Positions 25,335-36,557 of a stretch of 64,000 bases of DNA are shown one piece after another. Every line of letters begins with the position of its first letter. The stretch's first letter is position 1. A program made the position numbers and the translations under genes. The DNA is from Mactra quadrangularis. Its lineage: Eukaryota > Mollusca > Bivalvia > Venerida > Mactridae. The notes below the pieces were generated by a model. That model was not told where the DNA came from, ran no database searches, and worked only from the letters and a program-made list of their open reading frames with translations. The stretch covers positions 29,551,327-29,615,326 of the forward strand of contig CM046299.1 of the NCBI GenBank assembly GCA_025267735.1. The letters run 5' to 3'.

Positions 25335-28300
25335 TCATTCATTTTCAATAAGCGGGTGCATTTTGGAGTTATGAAAGACAGGAAAATCCGTGTTCTAAAA
25401 TTCTTTATTTAGCATTTTAATCGAAGAATATAACCTGTAAACTACAACTTTCAGAAATATTTTGATCATGACATCAGTTATTGTTGTCATATGCTTATTT
25501 GAAGTACGACTGTCAGGGGTACAAATTTTGCCATGAAATGTTCGTTATGCTAACTTTCAATGGTCGCTTACCATAAATAATTGGTATATTACACATTTAA
25601 GAATTTTCCCCAATGTAAACAAAGTGTCAATCTTCAAAAAATTAAGAAAGATATTCGTACTGACTTATAATATTCAATTGCCATATGCTAGATCAAACTC
25701 AGTACAATCTGGTTTAAAGAAAATTGTAATCGATATGGGTGCCATAAATCATAATTTTATGTCTGGATAGTCCACGTTTATAATTCCATTTAAATATTAC
25801 ACTGGAACCTTAAAAGGATAGTGTGTGATTGAAGAATTACTCTTATATGGGATTTTTCACAAGATTTTTTTTCAAAGATGCTACCAAAATGTCGCCGAAA
25901 TGTTCGTTACCAAAAGTATGTAATTTGTTTTCTCAATCTTTCTATATATAGGTTCACATTGCTTTTGCTCTGTTTAAGCCATCGACGATTTATATTTCTG
26001 AATTCCTGCCCTTGATTTCACAAGAAAAGAAAAAAACAACATGAAATGCCCGTTACTAATCTTGACATGTTCGTTACTAATCATTCATTGGTGTATCACT
26101 GCAAATAGAATACTGCCATGAATAGGATTTGTACTCTGCTAAGACGTGTAATTATTTCCCTTCTAGTTTTACTCTCCGATACATTTTTCTGAAACTGACT
26201 AAAGACAGGATGAGACAATTTAATTGGTTGGGCTTACAAAAATATAAAACGAAATGAAGATGTCGTATAATAAATACGATTTCAAAAGAAACCGTGCTTA
26301 AGCTAACTTTAGATATTGGTAAAAAGTGAAAATAAGGAACATATTACATACTTAAATTATAGAAATAACTTAATTTTATGTTAGACTGGTACGGTGAATC
26401 GTTAATGCTGCTGACATGTTCGTTACATTGTCGTAACGAACATGTCATACTTTTGTCATGGCTTATATTTTGAACCAAGGATGGGGTACTCGTACTTGTA
26501 CTCGAGTATTATGAGTACAAGTACCACTTTTTCAAGTACTCGCCTGTACTCAGTACTCAGGAAAATAAATTGTACTCGTACTCGTACTTACTCAAGTACT
26601 GAACTAGCAGTACTCGATACTCGTTAGTATTTCTGAGTACTGGCCATCTTATTTCTATCTAGTTACATTCTTGATTGAGTTTTCTTTAAAACTACTTTAG
26701 AAATGATAATGCATAGTACATGTAATTGGTTATCTGATTACAAGTTTTATATATATATAGGTAGCTATTGTTATGGGATTATGCATATCAATGGGATGTC
26801 TGACACCTTTTTGCAGTTTATACCTCTTCATAAATTGTGAAAACAATGTTTGTCACAGTTTGTTCCTCATATAGCTTTTAAATTATTAAAATCATCAGCT
26901 AGTTATATGCATCAGTCATAAGAATTTTTTAAGTGAATGACATTACATTCTCTGAAAGAGTCACTTTTGTGGTGAAAAAATCCTGCACAATGTTTTGATA
27001 TAAATTGAGATGAAATGTCATGCAAATTTCTAACAATAGCTAATTCAACAAAGAGTTTAGGTTTGTTTTTCATTAAGTTAGTTAGTTAACTAAAAAAGAT
27101 AACTCAATTATTTTAAGCTGAAACATACTATCAGCTGTCTTTTTTTCAAAAATCTTTTGTTTAAGTTTAATTTGGATTTAAACTTAATCTTAAACTTCTT
27201 CATTTGATTAAACGCCTATTTCTATATTACATATTCAATGGCGTTATACAAAAGATAAATTATAAAATCTAAGTAAGTAAAAACCCTCCACCATAAATAT
27301 ATAAAATAACACAGAATAAAATAAAATTCATTCGCATGATTTTATATAGTGTGATTATGCATTCAGTTTTCATATATCAAGTTTATAAGACATATATTAA
27401 TCTTAGTTCATGATTTGACTTTATTCTTACATTTGTTTTTACTAATTTGATAAGTTGTTGTCCTGAAACTGAAATGTGGGAAAAAAGATTCGATTTTAGA
27501 ATGAGAATATAACCCTTAGACGGCAATAAAACTGACCAGAAATAAACACTGTTGCATAAAATATTTGCAGCAACATTTTGACTGTCTTGTTTAAAATTGA
27601 ATTTGCAGCTTGATTTGATGTTTAATTGAATAGATAAATAAAATTAGTCTCTTTTATTTCTACTAAAAATCTTTAATATGCTCATGCAAAACAATCTGGC
27701 ACTCAAAAATACTCATGAGTACTTAAGTACTACTCGAGTACTACTCAAGTACTGAAGAAAAACCAGTACTCATTACTCATAAGTACGAGTACAAAATTTG
27801 AAATACTCAAGTACTATTCGAGTACTGGAATCCAGTACTCGACCCACCTCTGTTTTGAACATATACTATGCATCCAATAAAACATACTATATATTCAAAT
27901 TTTACTCCAATATTAAATGATTTAGCAAAACAAAATTGAGAAAATCAATTTAAGCAAATTTGTGGCGTAAAGATAATAACCTTTCTGCCGTATTGCGAGA
28001 TCTGCGTTTATTTTCTATAAAGTGGCAGTTGACCTTCTCTGTAAGCTTTATTGGGAGTGATATCGTCAAGTTTAATGAAATCATGTACAAAGAGATTTAA
28101 AAACTGAACTTAAACCACCAAAAAAACGCAGTATGTAAATTTCACTCACGAACATGTCAGTAACGGACACTTCAAATTAGGAGCTTTTACTTGATTATCC
28201 TTCAGTAATTTCAAAAGAATATAAAGTTAACATGTTCTTTAGAGATAATACGCAGCATTACTCATTTCAAGGTAAGTTAATGTCTTTCTAATAGTATGGT

Positions 28301-28908
28301 ATTTTAGAAACTTAAGGTAACGAACATGTCAATTAAAAGTCAATTTAGGGTGAGTAATAACTTTAAACTTGTATATTGTCTAAAATACTTAAATTCTAAA
28401 CAAGAATTGAAGCATTATGTAATATTATAAGACTAACGTCTATGAAAATAACCAAATCGATACAATTTGATGTGTTATTCTTTGAAATGCTGCCATGTAA
28501 AAACTTAGTAACATACATTTCCGGAAAATTTGATTTCTAAAAACCAGACTTTCAATGAGGTTGAAAGTCAATTAACAATCGAAAGTTGTTGGGAAATGTA
28601 TTTGGCTTATGACTATAAGCTTTCAGTTACTAAATAACCTTAACAAAATTGGACTAAATTGCTTCGTTTAATTTCTACGCATGTTTAAAGACACCGCGTA
28701 TTGATCGGCGGCAGTAACGAACATGTCAAAAATCAACTTTATTCATTGAAATTTTCGCAAATTTGATGAGATAATACTTTTATAAACCATGCAGTTGAAG
28801 GTCTACTGCTATAGCATATTTTAGGTTTATTATCCAAACTTTATATCGTAAGGGACAGAGAGAATAGACCGGCGACACCACTTGCACCCGCTTATTGAAA
28901 ATGAATGA
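25335..28908. mobile_element. 3.6-kb inverted-repeat DNA element inserted in a V-SINE
   Basis: The ends share a perfect 26-bp inverted repeat beginning TCATTCATTTTCAATAAGCG. Inside, the 11-mer ATGTTCGTTAC and close variants occur in the left part (near 25540, 25898, 26066, 26415) and in opposite orientation in the right part (near 28148, 28320, 28710), as expected for subterminal transposase-binding sites. No transposase frame was found, so it appears non-autonomous. It interrupts the V-SINE between its AGTCAAC and ACTCACT blocks and is itself interrupted by a hAT element. Confidence 0.75.
26476..27852. mobile_element. hAT-type non-autonomous element with 8-bp target duplication
   Basis: The element is flanked by perfect 8-bp direct repeats TTTTGAAC at 26468-26475 and 27853-27860. 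Ends are CAAGGATGGGG on the left and, as complement, CAGAGGTGGG on the right, a good match to hAT termini. The first and last ~170 bp are packed with AGTACTCGAGTAC-type words in opposite orientation. The AT-rich interior has no transposase frame. Confidence 0.85.
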
Positions 28909-29085
28909 CTCACTGTTTTTGGAAAGGCTAAATCTCTGAAATAAACGGTATTACTAAGCACATACTTGGTCAGTTTCTGACAGCTGCTCTACATGATTTA
29001 AAATCAGTGGTGAGAGGAAGAATAGTCTTAGAAATTATTTCATGACCAAGCTCCGTGACCCCCAACTAATCTAGATCAGCGGCAT
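28909..29085 (-). mobile_element. V-SINE-like element, high-coordinate half (split by insertion)
   Basis: It resumes at CTCACTGTTTTTGGAAAGGC and follows the 42.9-kb relative through CTAAATCTCTG, the GCACATACTTGGTCAG block, CATGATTTAAAATCAGTGG and ATTATTTCATGACCAAGCTC. The tRNA-like head at the high end is degenerate. Confidence 0.7.
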
Positions 29086-29194
29086 ACTTTACAATTAATT
29101 ACAAATTTAAACTGATTATAAAACTCATCAATAAACACTTACATAAAATTGCAAATGTGGTTCAATTCATTTTTTACAATTCTTAATTATTGTA

Positions 29195-29285
29195 AATTGT
29201 AAAACCTGACTTAAGTACTTCTAATAAAATGCCTTGACCAGCAGTGTCAAATGCAGCACTCAGATCAATAGCCATTAACGCAGTT
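29195..29285 (-). pseudogene. Non-LTR reverse transcriptase fragment
   Basis: The minus strand encodes DLSAAFDTAGQGILLEVLKS, close to the conserved DLSAAFDTVDH motif of CR1/jockey-type reverse transcriptases (the first catalytic Asp region). The frame is short and isolated, with no ORF on either side, so it is a dead fragment. Confidence 0.65.
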
Positions 29286-29289
29286 ACTT

Positions 29290-29575
29290 CGAATTTCTCA
29301 ATACCACGCAGTACATGTAGGTCATTAACTAATCATTTAACTTTTATATCATTTAATTTATTCTTTTTATCCAATTTTGATTCTTGGACCTATTATTATA
29401 GTTTAACAATAGTTCTTATGTTTGTGATGTCATTTTTTTAACTTTTATGTCAATTAAGCCTATAAATGCTGTACGTCGGTCAAAAGCTATACACAGCAAG
29501 CTATGTTTGTAATGTTGATTTATTTTACATACAATAAAGAAGAATTTGACTTTGACTTTGAAACCGAAGTATCAT
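29290..29575 (+). mobile_element. 3' end of a non-LTR retroelement
   Basis: The segment ends TACAATAAAGAAG followed by TTTGACTTTGACTTTGA, a simple-sequence 3' tail typical of CR1/RTE-like elements. Its sense is opposite to the neighbouring reverse transcriptase fragment, so the two are probably separate insertions. Confidence 0.6.
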
Positions 29576-31029
29576 ATGATATCGTTTTGACAATAGATCT
29601 ATATGAATTGAAAACATTTTTATATTGAACCGACAAATGTATTAATTAAATGCACTCCATAAAATATATTGAACGAATTCGTCAACTAATGGACCATTGT
29701 TTATCTGTCCAATATTCTTATTCTTGATACAGTACGGAATAATTTTAAACATAAGCATTGCTTTTAGATGAGTTAGAAATTTCTTAAAATGAAATAACCC
29801 TAGAACCAAAGTTTTCATACTCGTTTGTTGAACCCGGTATGGACTGTGGACTGTGTAACGGTTGTGACGGGAATTATCACAATCCAATGGGAATTCCCCT
29901 TTTCTTTCCATACATGATTATTGGTTCCCGGTATATACGCTAGTGCATACGTCAGCGTAATTGTATAATGCGATAAAGTGGAAACCATCTATGGGATTTC
30001 CAGTATTTACTGAAATTTGACTATTTTTTTCGAACGAAATCATCTAATGCACGTTAATTGAAAAAGAGAGGTAACTTGAGATGAAATAAACCGTTTATTT
30101 TCTTTTAAATTCAACCAAATCTGGACGAATTTGACGCTTTTTAACCATGTCCATGGTATCCAACAGTTTATGAACAGGAGATATACATGTACGTTTCATG
30201 TCAATTGCTACATAACATTGAGACTTAGTCATCGGTTACTCTTGTGTTTTAATTTATGTTATGCATTTACTGGTATTTTTTGGACAAATAGTGAAAAAAA
30301 ATACTGCGTATTTGTTTAATAATAGTTTTAGACGAAGTATTGGCTTAACTTGACTCACAGATTTGTGTTGATCAATTCGTCCCCAAGTCGATTCGTCCTT
30401 AGAATTTCTGACAAATGCAAGGTTTAAACAATGCCTACAAGCATCAAATATGTGAAAACATACTTGTTGTGAAATTCATAAAGTATGAATAAGCAAGCAT
30501 GTCATGAAACACGTAAATAAACGTAATTGGTGTACAGTACCATCTCCTAATTAAATGCTGTAATGGATGTGAGTCAACTCTTCAAACGTCTGAATTGTCA
30601 AACTTAATTTATCCCACTACCATTAGACCAACTCGTCAAACTGATAATATAGTGTAATTAGTATATAGGAGGGATGGGGATAGTTGGCTATTTAATGAGT
30701 TAAATAAATCATTTCAATGTTTTTTTCCACTAGCTAAGGAATATGACCCATACCCCTAGAATTGAAAATTTTATCAGCATTTTGGTTTAAATTGGGATAA
30801 AATGTCAAGCATATTTTATAACGATTGATAGCCGATTTAACAAGACTTTTAGTTTCATTTTTCATTAATTAGTTAGTTAATTACAAAGAAATATTACTGG
30901 GACATAAAATTTTAAGCTGAAATATATATCTCTTTTTAAAAATTTCTATTTTAAGTTAAATTGGGAATTTTGGATTAAAATTTGGGAAGAAAGGATATGA
31001 TTTTAGATTGGGTATATAGCCCATCAATC
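29576..31029. other. Intergenic, upstream of adaptor gene
   Basis: AT-rich, with no recognised coding frame. The 89-codon minus frame at 29642 and the 62-codon plus frame at 30131 show no domain. The part at 29.58-29.70 kb repeats a block found at 22.38-22.56 kb. Confidence 0.5.
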
Positions 31030-31225
31030 TCCGTAAACAGAGATCCTGTTCTACTCGCGTTGTCGTACTAGATCTCTACTTAGTCAATGCAAGGTCACGT
31101 CGAGATGAACTTTGTGTCGACCAATCAATGCGTAGCTTTCATCTAGACGAAAACACTATTAATCGCATTTTGATTTTGTAATTTCTATTTTTAGACCAAG
31201 GTTTGCATGTAAATTTAACAGCGGT
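31030..31225. repeat. Inverted repeat, left copy, upstream of the first coding exon
   Basis: It pairs with 32750-32940 in opposite orientation. Matching blocks are CGTAAACAGA, GGTCACGTCGAGATGA against GGTCATCTCGACTTGA, GTCGACCAATCAATGCGTAG against GTCGACCAATTAATGCGTAG, and TAGACCAAGGTTTGC against the complement of GTAAACCTTGGTCTA. Identity is roughly 75-85 percent by eye. Confidence 0.8.
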
Positions 31226-31641
31226 ATTATTCACAGTCTGCGATTGGGTGGCTCATTTCCAATTGCGTGACGTAGACGATGTAAACAAGTTACGTATCAT
31301 AACAATTTCGTCATGAATATGATGATGAGAAAAGTTCACCTGAACGTGACCTTCTTTTGGAAAAGGCCAGATCTAAATTAGCGAGTATGCGAGCGGTAAA
31401 ATTTTAGATCGGGTTTTAATCAGATTGATAGCCCATAAACGGTATAAAATTGTCCGAAAATAAACACTGCATTTGTTATATATTTTAATAAAATGTTTAT
31501 TAGCCTGATGCAATTTTGCATCCACAGCAAAACACTGCACTCACAAATAAGATATTCATTATTATGAATCCATGAGAATATGTCTTCTCTCCTTTATTTT
31601 AAAACAACTTAATTATCATGTAGAATATTTTTCTCTTACAG

Positions 31642-32696
31642 TTATAAAAGCCAAGATGAAATGGCAGAGTCATTAGATGATGGTATTATATTACTGAACA
31701 CTGATGTTGCTGGGCACATTGAAAATGAAGAAAACAATTGTGATGAACTGGTGTCTGGTACAAATCCTATAAGTCTGCTTTCTAGAGGCTGTTCTGTGAA
31801 TGAATCAGTCACTGAGGCTCGGCAACATGCTTTAAAAACTGCATTTGAGGGTTTGCAAAGGAAATATAATCAACAGAGTCAGAAGTGTAATGACTTGTTG
31901 ATAAGAAACAGAGAGTTAGAAAGACAAATTTCGAGTTCTAAACTTACTCTTAGACAGCCTGGTTACCATCTTGACATGGCAGATATAAGTGAAGTTCATG
32001 CTGCTGGTGGTACCAGTGAAGATGAAGCTGTGAGTAGAGCTAATCAGGGATTTGTAAAACAATTAGATAGGGAATTGCTCATAACAAAGAATAAACTTCT
32101 AAAATGTACTGAAGAAAACATGCTTTTAAAGGATCAACTTGCTGAAAAGGAACATCTGTTAGTTCAACTAGGTAAAGAAAAAGACTCTGCTCATAACAAT
32201 GTAGAACTCATGAAGGAAAGTTATGATCTAAGAAAGGATGCTGACATTCAGACTATGAAAGAAAAACTGATGACTATTACTAATATAAATGAACAATTGG
32301 AACTTAAATTAAAAAGTCAGAGAGACAGAATTGAAAATTTAGAGCGTACCTGTAGAAATAAAGATGAAGAACTTAATAAATATAGATCATATTTAAATAC
32401 AGCTAATAATGAAATAAAGAAAATTACTTTTCAATTAAGAGAGTTACAAAAACAAAATGAAAATTTAGATAAAGAAAATTCAGCTTTGAAAGCAACATGT
32501 AAACAGTATGAGATAGAGGTTGAAATAAGTAGAAAACAGAAACTTGATCAAGTTGAAGATTCTGATGATGTTGATGGTGATGTGGCAGCATTGAATCAAG
32601 CATTAGCTCTACTTAGTTCACAGAGAGAAGAGGTTAGACGTCTAAAAGCTCAAGTTGTTGAACAGAGTAAGAAAATACTACAAATACAACAAAACG
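31642..32696 (+). other. Adaptor gene, first coding exon
   Basis: It begins after a pyrimidine-rich acceptor (TTTTTCTCTTACAG) and carries 19 nt of leader before ATG at 31661. It ends at donor G^GTATAT, in phase 1. Without splicing, the frame would run only nine more codons to a stop, which supports the donor. It encodes the AZI2-like N terminus and all coiled coils. Confidence 0.8.
31656..31676 (+). promoter_or_regulatory. Six-codon upstream ORF overlapping the adaptor start
   Basis: An ATG lies 5 nt before the main ATG in another frame and reaches a stop (TAG) at 31674-31676, inside the main coding region. It has a weaker context than the main start (GAAATGG). It could lower initiation at the main start; this is inference only. 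Confidence 0.4.
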
Positions 32697-34568
32697 GTAT
32701 ATGTATGATTGGTTTAGTTTATTGAACTCTCAAATTGATTAAGTAACACCACCTTCAAATTTGCTCGTAAACCTTGGTCTAAAAATAGAAATTATGAATT
32801 CATAATGCTATTAATAGTGTTTTGTCTGGATGAAAGCTACGCATTAATTGGTCGACACAAAGGTCATCTCGACTTGACCCTCCTAGCAAACCTTAGAGAT
32901 TCTGTATGAAAGCGCTCTGCAGGAAATCTGTTTACGAAGATTGTTGAACTCTTAATTATCTGATTATCATATTTGACTCTGTTGTGCAACCAAGACCTTA
33001 TGCTAGTAAAGTTGGAAAGTGGTACGAAAACTTGTAAAAATGGCATTATATACCAAGAGTTTAACAATATGGGTCTAATTGAGGACTCCTTGATTTTTTC
33101 TGAATTAACCCCTCGCAAAATAATCTGAATCTGACTTTTGAATAATGTTATAAACAATGACTTGGACTTTTCATAAGTTGCTATTTACAGTTAAAAGAAG
33201 TGTAAAATCTTTTCAGTTTGATTTCAAGCCTTTGATTTTAGAATGATTTAAGATGGTCATTATGTAAACTCAATTAAACAGTTTTTGCTTATTTCAGGTA
33301 AAGTGATGCATTTAAAAAGCAAGTCTCTATCAACTCTAAATAGTCATACTAGACAAGATCCAATGGGAGCAATCAGTGCCCCATCAACTTATGAGGACCA
33401 TTATTACAGACCTCAAGGGATAGTAACTCATGTAGGAAGACTGTCCCCAGTTAATCCTAAAGACAGTGACCACAACACTGGCAGAAAAGTAAATGACTCA
33501 ATTCAGCCAACTGGAAACAGAAACATAATGCCTATGTATGCTATGGAATCAAGCCCTCATGTGAAACGAAATGAACTTTGTTTCCCTGGTAGTGCAAATG
33601 TATCGCCCAAAAATATAGGACAGCAAAATATGTCTACTCAAAACTTTGATTTGAGCTCAAACAATTACGGGACTGCATTACCACAGCGTAGACAAAGTAA
33701 CAGTCCAAGATCGGAGCTTGCAAGTTCTAGTGTGTATGGTAATTTTTCACCTCGTGTTAGACAAACTGCAAGCCCTGGAAGTGATAGATTGTCACCAACT
33801 TTGAATCTAGGGCAAAGAGTTCCAAATGCTGGTCGTAACTATATGAATAAGGAACATGATGACTTCAATCTATCTAGAGCACAGATGATGCCAAACATAC
33901 CTTTACGGATGACACAGTCAGAAATTATTTTAAGGGATTCAAACACTACAGGAGAAACAGCCAATGATATGAGTCGTTTAAAATTTGAACCAGCGGGGCC
34001 TGCTGTTAATAAAGCTCAGGATGACCAGTTTCTTATTGGTGAAATAAATAATCAAGACACATTATTTGGTAATATGGATATAGGTCGTCCATATCCTATT
34101 GATGTTTCTAGGGACAAACAACTAGGACCTGATTATGAAAATGTTTATGTAGGAAGACAAGAAACAACAAGAAAACAACCAACAGAACATGAAATTGAAT
34201 ATAATACTTATGTAAAAAATAACACTGGTAATATTGAAAACTTAAGGGTCACATCGCCATGTGGTGATTTGGTTACTTCCCCATGTGATAACATAGTTGA
34301 TCAGGTATCTGTGTTAAATATTTGTCCTTCCTGTAATCAGGAATTCTCTAGATTGACTTTAGACCAGTTTCAGATTCATGTTATAAATTGTTTTGACTCG
34401 CCAGACGAGCAACCAGCAACTCTTCAAGCTGCTAATAATGATGAAGATCGTACATGTCCAATGTGTGGTGCAGGTTTTCCTCTTACTATAGCTCAAGATA
34501 CATATGAACAACACGTCTTATCCCATTTTGGGGATGATGGTAATGAGAGATTTGAAATGCTACAATAA
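31661..34568 (+). CDS. Coiled-coil TBK1-adaptor/autophagy-receptor-like protein with two zinc fingers (2 coding exons, 768 aa)
   Basis: Exons 31661-32696 and 33298-34568 join in phase 1 (AACG^GTATAT, TTTCAG^GTAAAG) into one 768-residue frame. Residues 5-13 and 55-90 resemble the AZI2/TBKBP1 N terminus; residues 118-300 are coiled coil and include a TBK1-binding-like stretch near 120-165 and a YEIEVEISRKQK segment reminiscent of a weak UBAN motif (283-294). Residues 350-680 are low-complexity, rich in Ser, Asn and SP sites. The C terminus has a C2HC finger (C688, C691, H706, C710, with QIHV as in NEMO/optineurin) and a C2H2 finger (C732, C735, H751, H755, CPMC..GFP as in TBKBP1/TAX1BP1). The likely role is an adaptor for TBK1/IKK-epsilon in innate signalling or selective autophagy; function is inferred. 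Upstream, TTCTCTTACAG at 31631-31641 is an acceptor, so an untranslated 5' exon should lie further left. It could equally be a divergent TAX1BP1 or optineurin relative. Confidence 0.85.
32697..33297 (+). other. Adaptor gene intron (601 bp)
   Basis: GTATAT...TTGCTTATTTCAG boundaries. It contains the right copy of the inverted repeat. Confidence 0.8.
32750..32940. repeat. Inverted repeat, right copy, within the adaptor intron
   Basis: Opposite-orientation partner of 31030-31225. With it, the repeat brackets the complete first coding exon. Confidence 0.8.
33298..34568 (+). other. Adaptor gene, last coding exon
   Basis: It starts after TTTCAG and continues phase 1 to give Gly346. It encodes the low-complexity linker and both zinc fingers, ending at TAA 34566-34568. 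Confidence 0.85.
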
Positions 34569-34754
34569 TGTTTGGAAAAGTGTTCTATGACTAATGTGAC
34601 TAAATTCGGTGGAAATAGCTTATAGGTACTTGTTCACAGATTTGGTTAATTGTTTTCCAGTAATTTCAGAATATCATTCAGTGTCTGTAATTGTGTCAAA
34701 ACATTAAATTTTAATATTTAAGACAAACTGACCTATAGGTTGCAAAAAATATAC

Positions 34755-34760
34755 AATAAA
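34755..34760 (+). terminator. Candidate polyadenylation signal of the adaptor gene
   Basis: AATAAA lies 187 nt after the stop. Other AATAAA copies occur much further on (e.g. near 40438), so a longer 3' UTR is also possible. Confidence 0.4.
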
Positions 34761-36557
34761 AGTCATACAAATGCACTATAATTGTCTATACTGTTACATA
34801 CGGGGTAGATTTTTTCTACATGAAACACTAGTTTGTAGTTATATGTCAACCTGCACTAAAATAGTCATTATCAGAACACTAATTTCCTGCTTTCAAATAT
34901 GTTTCCATACTTTACAATTTTGATAGTTTTAGAAAAAGTTGATATTTAAGTTGAAATCTGTAAATGAGTACCTCTTAACTATGTATATAGAAATGAAAAC
35001 CCATGGGTTATTCCACCAGATTCAAGCTAAGTTCAACTGTTATATTTACAGCTCCCTGTTCACAGATTTCTACTTAAATATCTACTTGTCTGAAACTCTC
35101 AAAATTGTATAGGAACATTTTGGAAGCAGTAAAGCATAGTTCTGATGATGCAAATTTTAAAGCAAATTTGCATACTATTGTAAAAGATGGTGATTTCTTA
35201 TGTATAAAAACATATTCCTTAAGTAATGATATAGATAACTTTACTATGTTTTTGTGACTAATAATTCCTTTTCTTAAACATTTTTTACAGTCACTGATAA
35301 GTAATTTGTAGTTTTAAAAATAATCTGTGAACAATAGCTTTAAAACATTTCTTCAGCAATATTTAAGTGTAACAAATTTGAACCAGCTATAGCCAGATAG
35401 AGATACATTTTTTCCGAGTTCAAGTTTTAGTGACTAAAATAAGAAAAAAAACCTCATAATTCCATTTACTAGGAGACACAGTATTTCATAGCTTTATTCT
35501 AATTGTTATAGCCTATCTATTACAGGTTAGCTTGGAACACTTTTGTTTCTTTCGACATCAACATTATTGTTGTTCATAGTATACATGTAGATGACATATT
35601 GTGTGTATTTATCATGTACTAATTCATTAATAGATATACACATTTTCTGAAATCATTTAATCTAAGATGTGCTAGTAAAATTCAATGCTTACTCAAGTTT
35701 GATTGATCTTTAACATCCATGAATATATTTATTGGTTAGTACCAGAGAATTGCTAGTTTTAGGACTGTCACAAATATCAAGTTAGTCCAACCTGATTTGA
35801 TTTCCACGAGATAACAATATCAATTCCTGGGTCAGTTGATTGTTAGTCAGATTTTTCAACAACAAAATTCGGCTAATAGTTTGATGAAACACGGGTGGGC
35901 GGGCGGGAAGGCAGGTGGGTGGGCGGGCGTCCAGTGTAGTTAACAATTGCATTAAAGTTTTCAATTTAGCTTATATCTCTGCCATTTATTGTCAGATCTT
36001 TTTGAAACTTCATACAATGATAACATACCATGTGATGAACAGAATTTGACTGTAACCACAACTCTACCTGGCTTTATTATGGATTATTTTCCTTTGTAAT
36101 TTTTGGGTTAAAGTTTTTAAATCCGGCTTTAATGTGTTTTCCACCTTATATTTCTTGTTTTTACATAAGATAACTCAATAAAAAAAACTTGATGATATAT
36201 ATTTTCTATGCTTTGCCAAATGTTGACATAGTGAAATCAAACCAAAATATTTACAATAAATCAGATTTTCTCTCTTTAAGTGTTATGATAGAAAAAAGAC
36301 AATAGGCTTGAATAAATGCATAAGCAGGCATATAGCAAATTTGGTTTAAGTCCCATTTTATTACCAAACCAGTTCGTCCCATTAATATGGGTCAAAAGTA
36401 ATGGCTGTAAGTATTAATCAAAGTTGCTATCAAATTCTAATAGCTTTCATATAAACTATTAATAGATTTCAGTTTTTTGTCATTGTTACAGCCCTTCTAT
36501 TTTTGACATTGAAGTTACTAAAGAAGTGTTTGTTGATTGATTACTATGTATGATATA
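34761..36557. other. 3' UTR or intergenic DNA
   Basis: AT-rich, without coding signal. A GGGCGGGCGGGAAGGC run at 35894-35930 followed by TTGAAACTTCATACAATGAT resembles a dispersed mollusc repeat. Confidence 0.5.
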
